From Mesodorylaimus sp. YZB2_4 (taxonomy: Eukaryota > Nematoda > Enoplea > Dorylaimida > Dorylaimidae): a DNA stretch of 64,000 nt. Position 1 is the first letter of the stretch; each line of letters starts with the position of its first letter. Under the pieces are notes generated by a model. The model did not search any database, had not been told where the DNA came from, and saw nothing but the letters and a program-made list of their open reading frames with translations. Positions 24,330-36,719 of the stretch are shown piece by piece. Location of the stretch: contig JASANH010000427.1 of assembly GCA_030248295.1 (NCBI GenBank), forward strand, positions 388,961 through 452,960, written 5' to 3'. A program made the translations under genes and the position numbers.

Positions 24330-25480
24330 CCTATTTCACCTTGGCATTGACAGTGCCATCAGAGGCAGCAGAGCCAGCCATGAAAAATTAACCTGAAGCT
24401 ATTATGAGCAGAAAACATTGTCCACACACCAAGGTTTTTATCAGAGGATTTCAAAGTTACCACGCGAGTCGTCACAGCTGAGAGCATTCTATTCTTGGCT
24501 TCACAACGCTCCAGCACATCGATTATATGATTTTGTTTAACTGCATGGAATCTTTCGTTGTCGAATCGATCACGCTTTAACTTATTAAAGACCAGGGACA
24601 TAAGGCTTTGTGCTCGCTTTTGGCTTAGACCATTCGGCTCGTAATTTTCGATAGCTAACTGTATCTTGAAAACAGGTGTCACACAAAAAGCGACGATCGT
24701 GTGTGAGCTCGGATTGATAAAAAGTCCTGAAGTGGAATGTTGTAGGAATAAAATTGGCTTAGACTGGCTTTTTGGTCGATTATGCATCGATCTCGAGAAT
24801 ATCGTATCAGAAGGGAAAACTTCGAATTCCTAATTTTTTTGATTTTTTTGATTTATTGTGCGACCCTTAGAGAGAAAATACAAAATACTAGCCCCATTTG
24901 GCTGCTAGATCTCTGAAAAACGAGTGCATGTACAATATGAACTATATGTATCTCTCAATTAACGTTAGCAACATGCCTAACACAGCTGACGTTCTTGATA
25001 ACAAGTTCGTTTCCATTCAGCTCACAATCAGCAGCTTGCTTTTCTAAGAATAAGCATGTTTGCATGCTAGATGTTGAATCCAAGTTTGCGTGGAAAACCA
25101 ATGCAAAAGAGGGAAAACTAAAATGAAAAAAAAGATCCGAAACCCTTGACATATCGCTTTCACTCTTGACATTCGCTCTCCACTCTTTTTATCCCTCCAA
25201 AGACCAAGAACGTTGATGGGTCTTTGAATTCAAGCTCCCACAAAATTAATACAACTCTTTCCACAGTCTACAGTCTATCTAAGGTGAAGGGCCGCGCACG
25301 AATGGCTAAAGAACCAATCGGTTTTAAAAAGTCAAGTTCAAACTTCGAGTTTTTTTTAATGACTCTGGTGCCTTGGGTTTCTATTACAATGGTTTCTTAC
25401 AATGTTCATGCGCTTGAATTATGTACCGCAATTAGTGCAATTGCGCACTCGAACTCACCAAAAACCGTCCTTAAATTCTG
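24330..25480 (-). promoter_or_regulatory. Duplicated upstream region of copy B
   Basis: Sequence similar to this block lies upstream of pseudogene D (31540-31840, continuing at 34480-34910) and of fragment G (46050-46640). Shared pieces include TCAGAGGCAG-GGAGCCAGC, TGTATCTTGAAAACAGGTG, GAGAAAATACAAA and CGAATGGCTAAAGAACCAAT. It includes the class I GTTACC motif near 24450. No ORF is supported. Confidence 0.5.
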
Positions 25481-25841
25481 AAAAATATTATAAAAAAGGT
25501 TTTTCCTCGAATTTTTCTGTCAAAGTATTTATTAAAAGTCATTGAATCCCAAATTACAGCGAATAAAATTCTTATGAAAATATCGCAAAATGCGATAAGC
25601 TAGCTACCGACTGCAATCGTCATCAAAAATATTTGAGAGCAGCTCCAAAAAATGCATTATATTTGATTTATCCAGCAGGAGAGTTTTTGAGCATAGGTAC
25701 AGTAGAAACTTGGCAAACATGCTGAGGAAAAAATCCTGTTTACAGCTAGACGTTGCAGCTGTTCAGCTTGTACTAGTGTTTCTAACACTTGTTAAACTAG
25801 AACTAGTCATTTCTAACGCTAGAATTCTGTCAAAACCCTGA
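25481..25841. other. Intergenic
   Basis: AT-rich, no feature seen. Confidence 0.4.
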
Positions 25842-26260
25842 TTGACTGACTGTTGGTCAAAGTCAGGGTCAAGGTCAGAAAATTTTCGGGTGTCCGGTCA
25901 AGGTCTGGGTCAGGTCAGAAAATTTTCTGGGAGGTTGGTCGAGGTAAGGGTCAGGTCAGAATTTCTTGCACCCAGTAAGAGAATTCTGACAGCGAAAGAA
26001 AGTAAATTTAGTGAAATGTTGAAGAAAAAGATTTCAAGCTATCGCCTTCCTGTGTATGGATCTACGTAGAGCCAGTTTTACAGTTCTTAATCCCGAGGCA
26101 TGTCCCGAATTCTGGGACAGTCCCAAGTCATTTCACAATCAGCTTGGTGTATCACCCCAGGACACCAAGTTGTCTTAAGTTTAGGACGACCTCGACCATG
26201 TCCTGAAACATTTTCTGGTGTCTTTGTTTCCTAGCAGCGCTGCCAGGCGCAGGGCAATCG
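25842..26260 (+). repeat. GGTCA-array repeat plus GTCC module
   Basis: First part: tandem and near-tandem GGTCA/AGGTCA half-site-like words, each run ending in CAGAAAATTTT. Second part: GGCATGTCC...GACAGTCCCAA.TCATTTCACA. Both parts recur in order at 40196-40480, and in reverse orientation and more diverged at 36720-37050. Confidence 0.7.
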
Positions 26261-26699
26261 CCCTTGATCCACGACAATTCTGAGCTGACCTTCCTAGGGC
26301 GATTTTTAAGTCGTTCTTTCGGTGTCCCAAAATTTTTGTGCTTTGCCTCAGCTCTCTCGACTCGAAAAACGGTTCTTTTTCAGCTGAACTGAAATTCTGT
26401 CGTCATCATTCAGCCATTGAGGCCAAAAAGGGACGACAGAATGCCATCATCATTATTTTACTCCTTATCCAAGCAAATAAATTCACTTGACAGGAGAGAA
26501 GGACACATAAAATTAATTATAATTCATACGCGAAATCAAGTAGCTACAAGCATAATCCCATTGCACGGAATCCCGTAAAACATTCGCAGAAAACACGAAA
26601 CTATGTTTGTAGGACTCAAAATTGTGACTTGGAATAACCAAGTGATGTTTATATTCATGTTTTACCACAATACCACACGCTTGCGCACTCGAGGGTGAA
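26261..26699. other. Intergenic
   Basis: No supported feature. Confidence 0.4.
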
Positions 26700-26818
26700 G
26701 GGACACATTTTACACGAAATGATTTACCAGCCCGCGAGTCGAACACTCCCCCGTAAGTGCGCACCTGGCGTGAGAGGCAGACGCCTAACCCACCGTCCTC
26801 GGGGTGATGTGGTTTACA
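26700..26818 (-). repeat. tRNA-derived SINE, family 3
   Basis: On the minus strand: ACGGTGGGTTAGGCG (A-box region), TCTCACGCCAGGTGCGCA, then TGTTCGACTCGC (B-box-like). The spacing resembles a tRNA head. A degraded sister lies at 17780-17875. Confidence 0.6.
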
Positions 26819-27099
26819 GATCGCCTACTACCGTGACAGATGTGTGTATAAAACGAGGATTACCAAATAATAAAACCCATGGTGCAGCTTATAAACTTAA
26901 CCCAGTTGAGCACGTTTACAGAGCTCATATAATTTGGACCATCCTGCCTTAGCAAAGGCGTCCTCGCGACAAAGTAAAATTATGCAGATACACTCGCACA
27001 GCAAACTATGACTAGTAATAGGCCCCAGCTTACATGTACAGTATGTATTTACCGCGTTAAATTTCGTGGTCTGCCAAAATTTGGTCATCCTTTTTACTG

Positions 27100-27405
27100 T
27101 GAAACAACTCCACGCGAGGGCATCCTGGACAGGATACCGACTTCCTCGGACGATGGCGGGCGGGCTTTGATCCCTGTCGGTGCTGGACAGCCGAGACTGT
27201 GTACTCGTTTGGCTTCCGTCTCTCAATTCAGAGCACCTCTGGGGTATTGGATGAGTCACCCACAGCCTGGCGTGAAAGTTTAGCGAAGGTTTGCGGTCCG
27301 AAAACCGGCCTCCATCACCGGGAATCGAACCCGGGACGAGTCCAGCCACTCGCTCTCAAGCAATACGGAGAGACGAATGTCGAACTAGTGCACCACGGTG
27401 GCCGC
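27100..27405 (-). repeat. tRNA-headed SINE, family 2
   Basis: On the minus strand it starts GCGGCCACCGTGGTGCAC and has a perfect Pol III B box (GGTTCGATTCC) about 75 bp downstream. The body matches the plus-strand copy at 37952-38262 closely, including CTCGTTTGGCTTCCG- and GACTTCCTCGGACGATGG-type blocks. Not a functional tRNA gene: the head does not give a clean cloverleaf and is followed by a long shared body. Confidence 0.75.
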
Positions 27406-27419
27406 AATAAATCAAAATG

Positions 27420-28070
27420 AAGCCAAAGAGTCTAGCTTCCTCACAGACAGCACGACTAACAACGGATCGAAACCTAGTTGTAAGTTTGTGCTGCTGATCA
27501 CGAGTCAATGTCCAGGCGCACGCGTTTGATCTCACAGAGCCAATCGACCAGCTCCGCGCACAAATGCTCATGAACAGCCGCAGCAAGTCCACGAATCGTA
27601 TGAGGCAATGACGACTGGGGCGACGACCCCTTACTCTGGGCTAAATATTTGGCGAACCTTTGTGTCCCAGATTATTACGGCCCGACAATTAAACCGGACT
27701 CCTTCTGTTTCGTTCCTTATCATGAACCGGAAACGTAAAAATGAGCAGCGGCAAAAAAAACAAACAAATACTAATTTGAACCCGAAGCTTCTACAGTAGC
27801 TTCTCCGATAGTGAATTTTTGGGATGCAGAGGAGTGAGATACCTACTGTACTGTATAGCTTACTGTACTTTGTTCACGCCCTCTTTTTCAAACAGAGATT
27901 CACTGTACAGTATTCCCTCTATAATCCGCGCGATAGCACTTCAGAAGCCTACTTCCAAATCGATCTTGCTCTGTGAGACATCATTCCTCGATGTCGAGCG
28001 CGGCAACTTTGGATTGAACGTAGGCACTAAAACGCTTTCTCTGGTCGAAGGAGAATTATGAATTCATCTT
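27420..28070. other. Intergenic
   Basis: No supported gene. Positions 28070-28300 resemble the class I upstream block (CATGGTAAC, ATTCTAGCAATAGCTGCT on this strand) and precede copy C. Confidence 0.4.
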
Positions 28071-28358
28071 TGGACAACGAAAGGTATCTATTGTCTGGTT
28101 GTCATGGAGGAGCAGGTTAAACACACAATGGACGCTTTCGACTTGATGTTGCTCATGGTAACTCCGAACAACTTATCGGAAATTCTAGCAATAGCTGCTC
28201 GTTAAGCATCCCTCGCAATGGGAAGGTGCTTGATGTTGGAATATTCTGCTATCAAGCTAGCGCCAAGTTTCCATCGTCTAACTTTGCCAAGAGATAATCA
28301 GCGGATCAATATATTTCGTGTAAGTATTCACTAGAAGCCAACAGCGCGCACACAGATC

Positions 28359-29327
28359 ATGGCTGGAGTGGCAAGATGCGGCATATCATTTATTTCGAGT
28401 TTTCTTTTCTCCAATCTCACATCAGCAAATAGTGAGCAGCCTGGTAACGTTTGTACTTGATCTTTTTTTAAATATCCCTTGCAGTTTCAGATCTTCCATG
28501 CAATGCATTGGCGTGCTCAAGTTTGGGGGGGGGGGGGGCGTAGAAGATGGTTCACGCTGCTTTTTCGTCACTAGTGTTTCTTCAGAATGGGGAAATGCCT
28601 GGACGATGTGCAGGAATAAGGGGGCAGTTCTGGCCCAGATCCATACCGACAGCGAATACTACAAGATCGTGGGTTCCCATGTAAGAGAGCTTAAATTTTT
28701 AGTAATCCTTTTCATGGAGGCACTTTACAACTTCAGTTAGGATCTAAAAATCCGTATTTGGCGCTCCGACGTCAGGACGGCATACCTGGTGTGCCATGCT
28801 CAGTGACAAATGACACCACATATTGGTATGACGAGGTAACGACACCAAACCCACAAATGAAGGCTGGCAACACGTGGCTAAGATATCATATGTGCGGCTC
28901 CCATGATATTGGCGGCGAATACTGCATGATCGTAAAGTCGAACATATCGTTTAATGACGTTGGCTGCAGCTCATCAAGCCAGGCATTGTGCCAGTTTTCG
29001 AGTTAAGCTTACAATAGTTGTTACTTCGATGACTTTTTGACGAAAGAGGTTTCCATCTTAGGGGGAGAAGAAGAGTACAGAAAGACCAATGTGTGCATGA
29101 CAGAAATACCCATCGAGACAATGCTGGCAGCGCAGCCACAAGATTGCGCTGATAGATGCTGGCGAAGAATTTGGTGTCGAAGCTTCAATTTTATCTATGA
29201 TTTTGCGACTTCTGAAACGTTCTGCCAGCTGTTCTCGCTCTCAATTCTTGATGCTTGCCCGAACTGTCCGCGTTCAATTGCAGCTCCAGCAGACGGAAGC
29301 TGCACGCACTACAACTACGTACCATAG
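28359..29327 (+). CDS. Lectin-PAN copy C: complete except for a poly-G frameshift
   Basis: Predicted exons are 28359-28431, 28491-28680, 28737-29001 and 29062-29327. Exon 1 encodes a signal peptide (MAGVARCGISFISSFLFSN) nearly identical to the orphan exon at 18217. Exon 2 is 190 nt, whereas the three intact copies have 182, because the LGG-coding triplets have expanded to 14 G (28525-28538). With 14 G the frame fails; with 15 (or 12) it would be open. Exon 3 encodes GVPCSVTNDTTYWYD, NTWLRYHMCG, GGEYCMI and ALCQF. Its donor is GTTAAG instead of the family's GTAAGC/GTGAGC, a weak site. Exon 4 is intact and PAN-like (CMTEIPIE, QDCADRCW, WCRSFNF), ending THYNYVP. It is either an incipient pseudogene or a homopolymer sequencing error. 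Confidence 0.75.
28525..28538 (+). repeat. Poly-G (14) inside coding exon 2 of copy C
   Basis: Replaces the short GGAGG-type sequence found at the same place in copies B and D and shifts the reading frame. Confidence 0.8.
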
Positions 29328-30553
29328 GGCCGCGCCGTATGTAGGAGTGGGTTTTGTTTAGTGTTTGGTTTTGCAATTCTTGAAAGTGTATTCTTTCCTC
29401 CAAACTCTTCGGAGGCCATCATACTGTATTATGTACCCAAATTTATTAATGCTAGAAAATTGATTAGGATTGGTGGGGGGGGGGGGGGGGAGGGGGGGAA
29501 GGTTGAAAAAATTGTAGGCATCGTAGGATTAGCGAGCACGTATGCGCGTTTAATAAAATTTTAGCGTGAAAATCTTGCTTGTGTAATTTCTGTGAGTCTA
29601 GCACCTGCATGCTCTCAAGCAGGTACTGGCATCAACGATAAGTGGCTCGACTTCCAGAAAAATTCAATAATCAATGGTTACCGTGGCTGCGAATGAAATA
29701 ATGGAGGCTACTCCATTGATGTGACTTGCACATGTTGAAATTCAGGATGCTTCGAGTATGTACTGTACGTACGTCCTAATTCACGCTGCCCCCCTGCCAA
29801 TTACCGAGTAAGATAATTATCTATATGATAATCTATGATTATTAGTGACTTCCTTGTGATCGAAATGGATGAATATGATCTGGTATGATTAGTTGCTGCA
29901 TTTAAACACTTCTTTTTTTGTTTTCTTTAATCTGTAACTGAATACAGCTTTGATGGGTAGTATCATGACGTTTTATTTAAGGCCGTATTCCAGAAAGCTT
30001 ACTGGAAGATAGAGACATGAAAGAAAAATTCAAACGAGGTGACTGTAACTCTCCAATAAGGTGCCTGTGACTTTTTCCACCGACCTTGCTGTGAAAGTCA
30101 AGTGAGGTGACTGTAAAAAAAGCCCAACTTTTTGCGCCTATTCCAGAAACAAAATAGGATCGTTGTGATTTTCTACTGACAAGGCTGCACTGTGGCCCAC
30201 TGTGGCTCCACTGTGGCTAAGCAGCACTGTAGCCAGGCAGAAAATCATGCCAAACAAACATTACAGAACAGTATGTGGATGTAAAACGACCAGTCTTTCT
30301 TTTATTCCAGTCAGATCCGAACTCCGAACTCGTGCTCGAGACGTACTTGCTGCATTAATAACATGTGCCCAGTCACTTTGGCAGTTGTGCGCTTTTAAAA
30401 TTGTCCGAAGTGTTTATCTGAAGTCCTAAACTTCCCTCACCTCCTAACTTCCATTCGAAACCTGTAGAAATCCTCCCTCATATTGACCACCATATCTCAA
30501 CTCTGCCATTGAGACAACTCGCGGCAAAACTCTACTGTTCATATACGGTAAAA
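29328..30553. other. Intergenic with poly-G and a MITE fragment
   Basis: Contains a G16 run (29475-29490), then a second G7 run. Positions 29980-30145 are a partial copy of the GGCCGTATTCCAGAAA MITE. No gene is supported. Confidence 0.5.
29980..30145. mobile_element. Partial copy of the GGCCGTATTCCAGAAA MITE
   Basis: Starts with GGCCGTATTCCAGAAA and contains the internal words GAGGTGACTGTAA and CTATTCCAGAAAC. The right terminal repeat is not found intact. Confidence 0.6.
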
Positions 30554-30567
30554 ACTCGCAGAAGAAC

Positions 30568-31467
30568 GAGAACAGCTGGCAGAAGGTTTTAAATATTGCG
30601 AAATCAGTAATGAAATTGAAACTTCGACACCAAATTCTATTCCAGCATGTATCGGCGCAATCTTGCGGCTACGCTGCCAGCATGGTCTCGATGGGTGTTT
30701 CTGTCATGCACACATTGGTTTTTCTGTATTTTTTCTCTTCCCCTGAGATAGAAAGCTTATCAGTGAAAAGACAAAACTGGCAATTACAGTGAGCTCACTC
30801 GAAAACTGGCACAATGCCATGTGTAATTGACTACACTGGCCATCTTAGATAGTTCCGGCAGACATCAGAGTCATGAAGTATTCGCCGCCAATATCATAAT
30901 GACCGCACATATGGTACCTGATGCATGGATTGCCAGCCTTTATTTGCGTGTTGGGCGTCGTTACAGCATCGTACCAAAACGTGATATCGTTTGTGACTGA
31001 GCATGGCACACCACGTTGCCATCCTGGAGTCGAAGTGCCAAAAAGTGCCATGCAGCTATCATCTTAAAGCGTAAAATGTTCCTCATCGTCCGATTATCTC
31101 CAAAAGAAAGCGTAAAAGGACCTGAAACAAATCTTACATTTGAGCCCAGTATCTTGTCATATTTGCTGTTGGTATGGATTTGATCCAGTACTGCCCCCTG
31201 GTACTAGCACATCCTCCAGGCGGCTCTCCATGATGATTTCACATTTGTAACGAAAAAGCATAGTGATCCATCCTCTACACCTCCCCAACTGGCACACGCG
31301 CTTGGGTTGCATTGCAGATCTGAAACTGCATTGGATATTTGAAGCTATAAGGAAATTGGGGCTCGCATACTTTGCGCCAATGTTGGAATGGGAATAAAAA
31401 ACCTCAAAATGATCAGTATGGCATATTTTGTCGCTCCAAAAATGATTTCTGCACTTGCGGTAGGCAT
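30568..31467 (-). pseudogene. Lectin-PAN copy D: pseudogene
   Basis: Minus-strand relative of copy B. The signal exon (from ATG 31467, MPTASAEIIF...TLAQ) and exon 2 are recognisable. Defects are: a TAG in exon 2 after WRMC, a frame change near 31015-31025 after the LALR motif, a stop replacing Glu after AGTI in exon 3, Cys to Phe in GEYCM and loss of the NTWLRYH motif. The PAN exon is truncated just after CQLFSF near 30568, so the last 30 or so residues including the THYNYVP end are missing. The shared start, domain order and upstream sequence show it arose with B by duplication. Confidence 0.85.
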
Positions 31468-31539
31468 CGTAGTACGTCAGTAGAGAATTTTCAGAAGAGA
31501 GGAGAACATTTCCAGAAGTCAGGAGAACATCTAATGGGG

Positions 31540-31860
31540 CGGGGCCTATTTCACAACATTGACAGTACGATCAGAGGCAGCGGAGCCAGCAATAAAAAGG
31601 AAGTGCTAGAGCTATTGTTAGCGGAAGACACGCGAAAAACACAGACACCCAGTATTTCTACGGACCTTTTCAATGTTACCAAGACAGTAATTATAGCCGG
31701 AGGCATTTTTTCGGCTTTACTTTGCTTCGCCGAATCAACAAGATAATTTTCCATGGCCAATGATTTTCCGTTGTCGATTGTTCATGCTATAATTTATTTA
31801 AGAACACGGCCACAATGCTTATCGCTCGCTTTTGAGCTTAAGAGTTAAAAGAGATGGGTA
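31540..31860 (-). promoter_or_regulatory. Proximal upstream block of pseudogene D
   Basis: Matches 24330-24580 upstream of copy B, including the GTTACC motif (about 31676). The match is then interrupted and resumes at about 34480-34910. Confidence 0.45.
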
Positions 31861-34480
31861 GGCCGGTTTCTGGAGGCGAGTTTTTGGTACCAAAAATGCA
31901 GGCAGGTAAACAATCTTTACGAGATCAGATAACTTGTTTATGTCAACACATTCATTGTTCATCAAATGAAGTGTGCGCCAAGTGCGGGTGCGAGCGGAGG
32001 GAAGAACAGGCTTGAAGACGAATCTTCTTGAACGTCGGTATCCGACAATGCTTCACGGAAGGTGTCCAAGGTTGCTGTAGGGGGCCCTGCATCCGCGATG
32101 CACTGTACTGCGAATACTACAGCTTCCATAAGTGTGCGTGATTCCGCTGATAATTTCTGTGCAGCAACATTTTAAACTTCGAGCAGGTGCAAATGTTCCA
32201 ATATGTCGACTCCTCGTGGATATCAAAATGGAAATTTGAGTTTGAGTTTTTTAAAGTCGCATCGAAAACAAAATGTAAAACTCTTGAACTTAGCAGGGCT
32301 CGATCTCGCGCCATTGCATGTGACATTGGATTCGTAAGGCAAGCCATTGGTCCACTTGGCTACAGTACTCATTTCTCTAGTATACCGATATATGATCCTA
32401 CCAAGACTGAAAACATACAAGCAAGCAAGCACGGTGCTATGAGCCTGGTTATGCCCTTATTGTGAGTGTTCCAAGTGTGCAGTACGTCACTTCGTTGCCA
32501 TATTTGTTTGGACCATGCTCTCAGAACGTAGTGGGGCTTCTCTAGTGGTTCAAGGAGCGCACTGTTATTGATCAAAATATGTAACGCTCTCAACAGACTC
32601 CTCTCGTCCAAGAAAGCCGCTTATTAGACACCAATTTCTCTTTGAGAAAACCCCTCAGCATAGGGGGGGGGGGCAAAATGTGGCACGCGAGCAGGGATGG
32701 ATAGCAAGAAGGTGCCAGGATGAAACTAGCGTTTGATAGAAACTAGATTGAGCTCTAGTTCTGTATCTGAATGTGGTTTCTGCGTAAAAACCCAGCCTGC
32801 CCATCTCTATGAACGGGAAGGTATGATCCGGCAGAAGGGACGTTGACCAACATTGTCGAAATTTGTCTGGTTGGCATCACTGAAAATCTGTCGGTTGGAC
32901 CCCGCAGCAGGGCAAGAGTTCTGCGGGCAAGTCAAGGTAAGCAGGCATGCCCGTCTTATAGAGACGGACTGGTTTCCAAGGGTCCCGCTCGCTGGCTGGC
33001 ACTAATGGTCTCCTTTCACACCCGCAAGTGAGGGCTCTTATCGTTGGGCGAGTTGGATGTTGGATTTGACATTGGATATTGCAGATGTGGATAAACTGCT
33101 GGACGTTTTGAATTCGTCGGTTGGATCTAGATAAATAATTAGGAGAGCAAACTACAGGTGACAAGTATGTGCAGCTCTGCAATACTCGAAATATGCTGTA
33201 TGTATGTGTAACTGCATACTGCATTCTGGGAGGCAACCCTATGCCTAGGCTCGCCATACTGTTCGGGCTTACACTCAAATTTGACCAAATGTGGCTGGAA
33301 CTGACGAGGGAAGCGACACAATTCCCTCTTTTGTTTCTCCTTCCATCGCACCTCACGTGTAACTGGCAGCGGGCTCACGTGCGGCAGAAAGCGAGATCAC
33401 GTGACTAGTTTTGGTTAGGCTTAGGCTTAGAGTGCAGATGCACTTGGGCTACGCGTACAGGTGCACTTCGCCCGATTGCCGCATCCCGTAACATTATTTA
33501 TCCTTGTTGCAGATCAAAATATCCGCGCGTGTTTGACTGATTTGATCAACTAGTGCTGGATATGTGATCCTTATTTATCGATGGCTCGGCTGTTATTCAC
33601 CAATAATGGAGTGAAAGCGAAGCGAAGCGCACTGACAATGAGATATCGACGCAACGAGGCTTTATCGGCTCCAAGTCTAGGTCTGGCTTGCGCTTCAGTA
33701 AGAGGCTGGCGGAAAATCACTTATTCACTGATGCCTTGGAGCCGAACAAATGGCTTCAAACGGCAATCGCCGAATCACTGGCAATCACTGACAATTCAGT
33801 CAGTCACTAAATCATTGGCAGTTTAGTGGCAATCACTGAATTCGCTCAAAGAATTTGTTAGATATATGACGTTTTGAAATATGCCTTTTTTTGATTTATC
33901 AATTTTTGTGAATACTGACTGTATGTTGTCATTCATCCATTTTTGTATCTATAATGAGCCGCTTGAGTGCGCATACGTCCCTTTATATGTGGTGAATTAT
34001 GACTGACCATATATGCCCGCTGGTATGCGGGGTTTGTGAAGGCGGGACATGGCTTGCTAGTTTTATTTGTTGGGTCTGTTATATGTCTTGATCGAATTAT
34101 GTTCAGTGACTGCCACGCTAAGCCAGTAATGCTCAAACCTGCCGACTGCTCTAACATCAGCTGTATTCACCACGTCTGCGCAGAATAATAGTCTGGCTCT
34201 ACTGTCAAACCGTTCCAGCAACAGTGATAGCTGATGGTACAATGCACCACTATGTGAGCCACTCTAGCCTCCGTTCTGAATCTTTCTTGGATTTGCTTGA
34301 TTTTGGGCGCTCTCGCAGCACAGCGTACACATAACATAACGTAACGTAACGCATAGAGATATACTGGTGGTCGAAGCCACAAAAAACTGGTTATCGAGTT
34401 CTCTCCTTGCCCCCGAGACCTGTCTGCTGTTACCGCACTGCATTGTTGCCGGGATGTTTGAAATGCGCAAATTTGCCCTA
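31861..34480. other. About 2.6 kb interrupting the duplicated upstream region of D
   Basis: Relative to copy B, this stretch is extra. It contains a G11 run (32663-32673), a TCACTGGCAATCACTGA-type short repeat (33770-33835) and a TAACGTAACG tract (34330-34350). No protein domain and no terminal repeats were recognised, so its origin is unknown. Confidence 0.45.
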
Positions 34481-34919
34481 CTCACGTCCTTAACGGTTCG
34501 TAATTTCTGATGGTTAAGTGTATCTTGAAAACAGGTGACACACAGTATCCGATGATTGTGTGCATATTCGGACAAAGCCAACGTTCTAAAGTGGATGATG
34601 TGAAAGTGAAAAGGGTGCGGACTGCCTTTTCGATCGATAGTACACCGATCTTGAGATTATTGTGTTAGTAGAAAAATACGGCGCCCCAATTTTATCGGTT
34701 CGAACACGACCCGTACGGAGAAAATACAAACCGACAAAATCCCCTACAAAATGCATGAGGAATGCATAGCTAACGTTTTCGATTACAATCGTGTTTTTAT
34801 TCATCACTTCCTTTTTTAAAACAAGCCTACTTGTTTGCTATACATGTGCAATCCAAGTTTTTGTAGAAAACTGAAGCGGATGCGCGCAAACCGAAATTTA
34901 AAAAAGCTACGCATCTACA

Positions 34920-35050
34920 ACACGCGCCCAGCACCAACGTCCTGCCTGGTTACCGCCACCTGAGTCAGCCTGAGCGCCTGCCTCGGACGTCGGACGAATC
35001 CTTAGGGCGCGCAGGTGGTGCCGCGGGGAGCTTGCGCACTCCGCATTAAC
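34920..35050. repeat. Dispersed repeat shared with 22137-22310
   Basis: Same order of blocks: CACGCGCCCA, CCTGCCTGGT, CCTGAGTC, ACGAATCCTTAGGGC, GCGCACTCCGCAT. Confidence 0.65.
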
Positions 35051-35239
35051 AGCGTACGTTTTCAAGCATAACTCGCCGATTTACTTGTTACATTCTATTT
35101 AGGATTCGCGAGGGTGGGCCAAGATGGATTAGTGATGATCGCGAAGAGCCAACCACTCAGCTTGATGTCGAAACCAAGATCGATAGCCTCGGTCCTCTGT
35201 GTACCTACTGTATACACTTGGAGTGTGCAGTAGTGTTGT

Positions 35240-35415
35240 GATTGACGTCAATGTCAAAGTCAAAATCCTGTTAGAATCGTATGTTTTCAAAATTCCGTTA
35301 AAGTCAATATCAATGTCAAAAAAATTTTTGTCAGTAAAATTCAAAGTCAAAATCAAAAATTTTTTGGGGTCCCTGTCAAAGTCAGACATCTCGCGAGGAG
35401 TCAGAAAAATTTTGC
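35240..35415 (+). repeat. GTCAA/GTCAAAGTCA repeat array
   Basis: Many copies of GTCAAAGTCA and AATGTCAA with AAAATTTTT spacers. Part of the dispersed GGTCA/GTCAA family. Confidence 0.65.
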
Positions 35416-36719
35416 CATTTTTCTCACGCGTCACTTAAATCAATGAGCCAAGACAAAGAGTTTTACGTAGTTAGGTTTTTCCTATTAATTTCTGTATATA
35501 ATTTTAAATCGCTCATTCTGATATCGTTTCAAAACATGCTGAGCCACTTCCTCACAGTTTTGTAACAGATTCCAGTTCCAGTTTGTGGCAACACATAACT
35601 GTACTAAGGCGGGTTATGTTTCAATTTCGCTGAATCTTCTCAAGAAGATTGAGTGCCGCTTTTTCCAGTGCCAGTAAAAGCATTCAGATAAGTATCAAAC
35701 CGAGACCACGTATCAAAAAGAAGCAGGACAGACTGACTTTTCATTGAATATGTAGGAAGCGGAAGTAAGTTGTAAATATTAGAAAGATTTGTATGCGCAT
35801 TCAATAAAGCAAGATGGTCCACCCAGCGTTATGGTATATTGGCGTTATTATGGCGTTATATCAAAAGGAATTACAATGAGGACAGTGCCCGACCACTGGC
35901 TTCCCTGCTGGAACAAAATAAGGTTCTGCTCAAGCTGTACAGCTGTAAGTTAGCTCAGCAATTTGAAAGCAATCCACCCAGTAATCTGACCCAATCAAGA
36001 GAAAGCAATAGGAAGCCCGTGGAAATTCAATCAACTATCGTCTCCTTGAAGCCAACATCATGACGCCAATGATCCAACATCTTCTGCTTCCTCTAGCAAG
36101 AGCTATAGTTGGTGCCGCTGATTGTGAATCAAGTCAACGTCAAGGCGCGCGTTTGCTCTCTCATACTGGGCCATCGACCGGTTTTGCGTGCAATGGCTCA
36201 GGAACATCCCCCGCGAATTTATGAGTCAAACGAGGCAATGTGGTCTTGGACGCTCAAGTACATACGCATCGCATCGTCTGCTACTTTAAAATATTTGCAT
36301 GTAGCCAGGTTCCGGAGTCACGATCCCCTTGTTGTTCTGCTGAACTCAGAGCGAAATTTCTCCCTGTTTTATGCTGGATATAGGGGCGAATCTATGAGTG
36401 ATAATATCGATGTGAGAATCAGTCAAACGAGCTCGACGCTGACTGCTGTTGTGGAAGATTGAAATTTATTCTTGGCTCGAAGATTCGACGGCTCGCCAAG
36501 GTGCTCCTCGCCGTCGCTGTCATCGTTCGAACTTGCCAGAATATCAAACACTCGATACGCAGCAAAATGATAATAAATCGAGTAACAGTTAGCGAGCGTG
36601 GGAAAAACAACAGACAACTGACAAAGACAGGAGGATTGCTGTAGGCACCTGATTTATTGGTTGACTTGTGCCATCAGCACCCGTAACAACTTCTTAGTCG
36701 CTTGAGCGGCAAGATCAAA
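35416..36719. other. Intergenic
   Basis: A 117-codon plus-strand frame (36109-36462) and overlapping minus frames exist, but nothing recognisable. No supported gene. Confidence 0.4.

Noticed and set aside
27300..27405. Possible tRNA gene with a perfect B box (minus strand; also 37952-38040)
   Set aside because: The head does not fold into a clean cloverleaf and is followed by a long body shared by both copies, so it is a SINE, not a tRNA gene.
36109..36462. 117-codon plus-strand frame
   Set aside because: No domain, no conservation evidence, no splice context.
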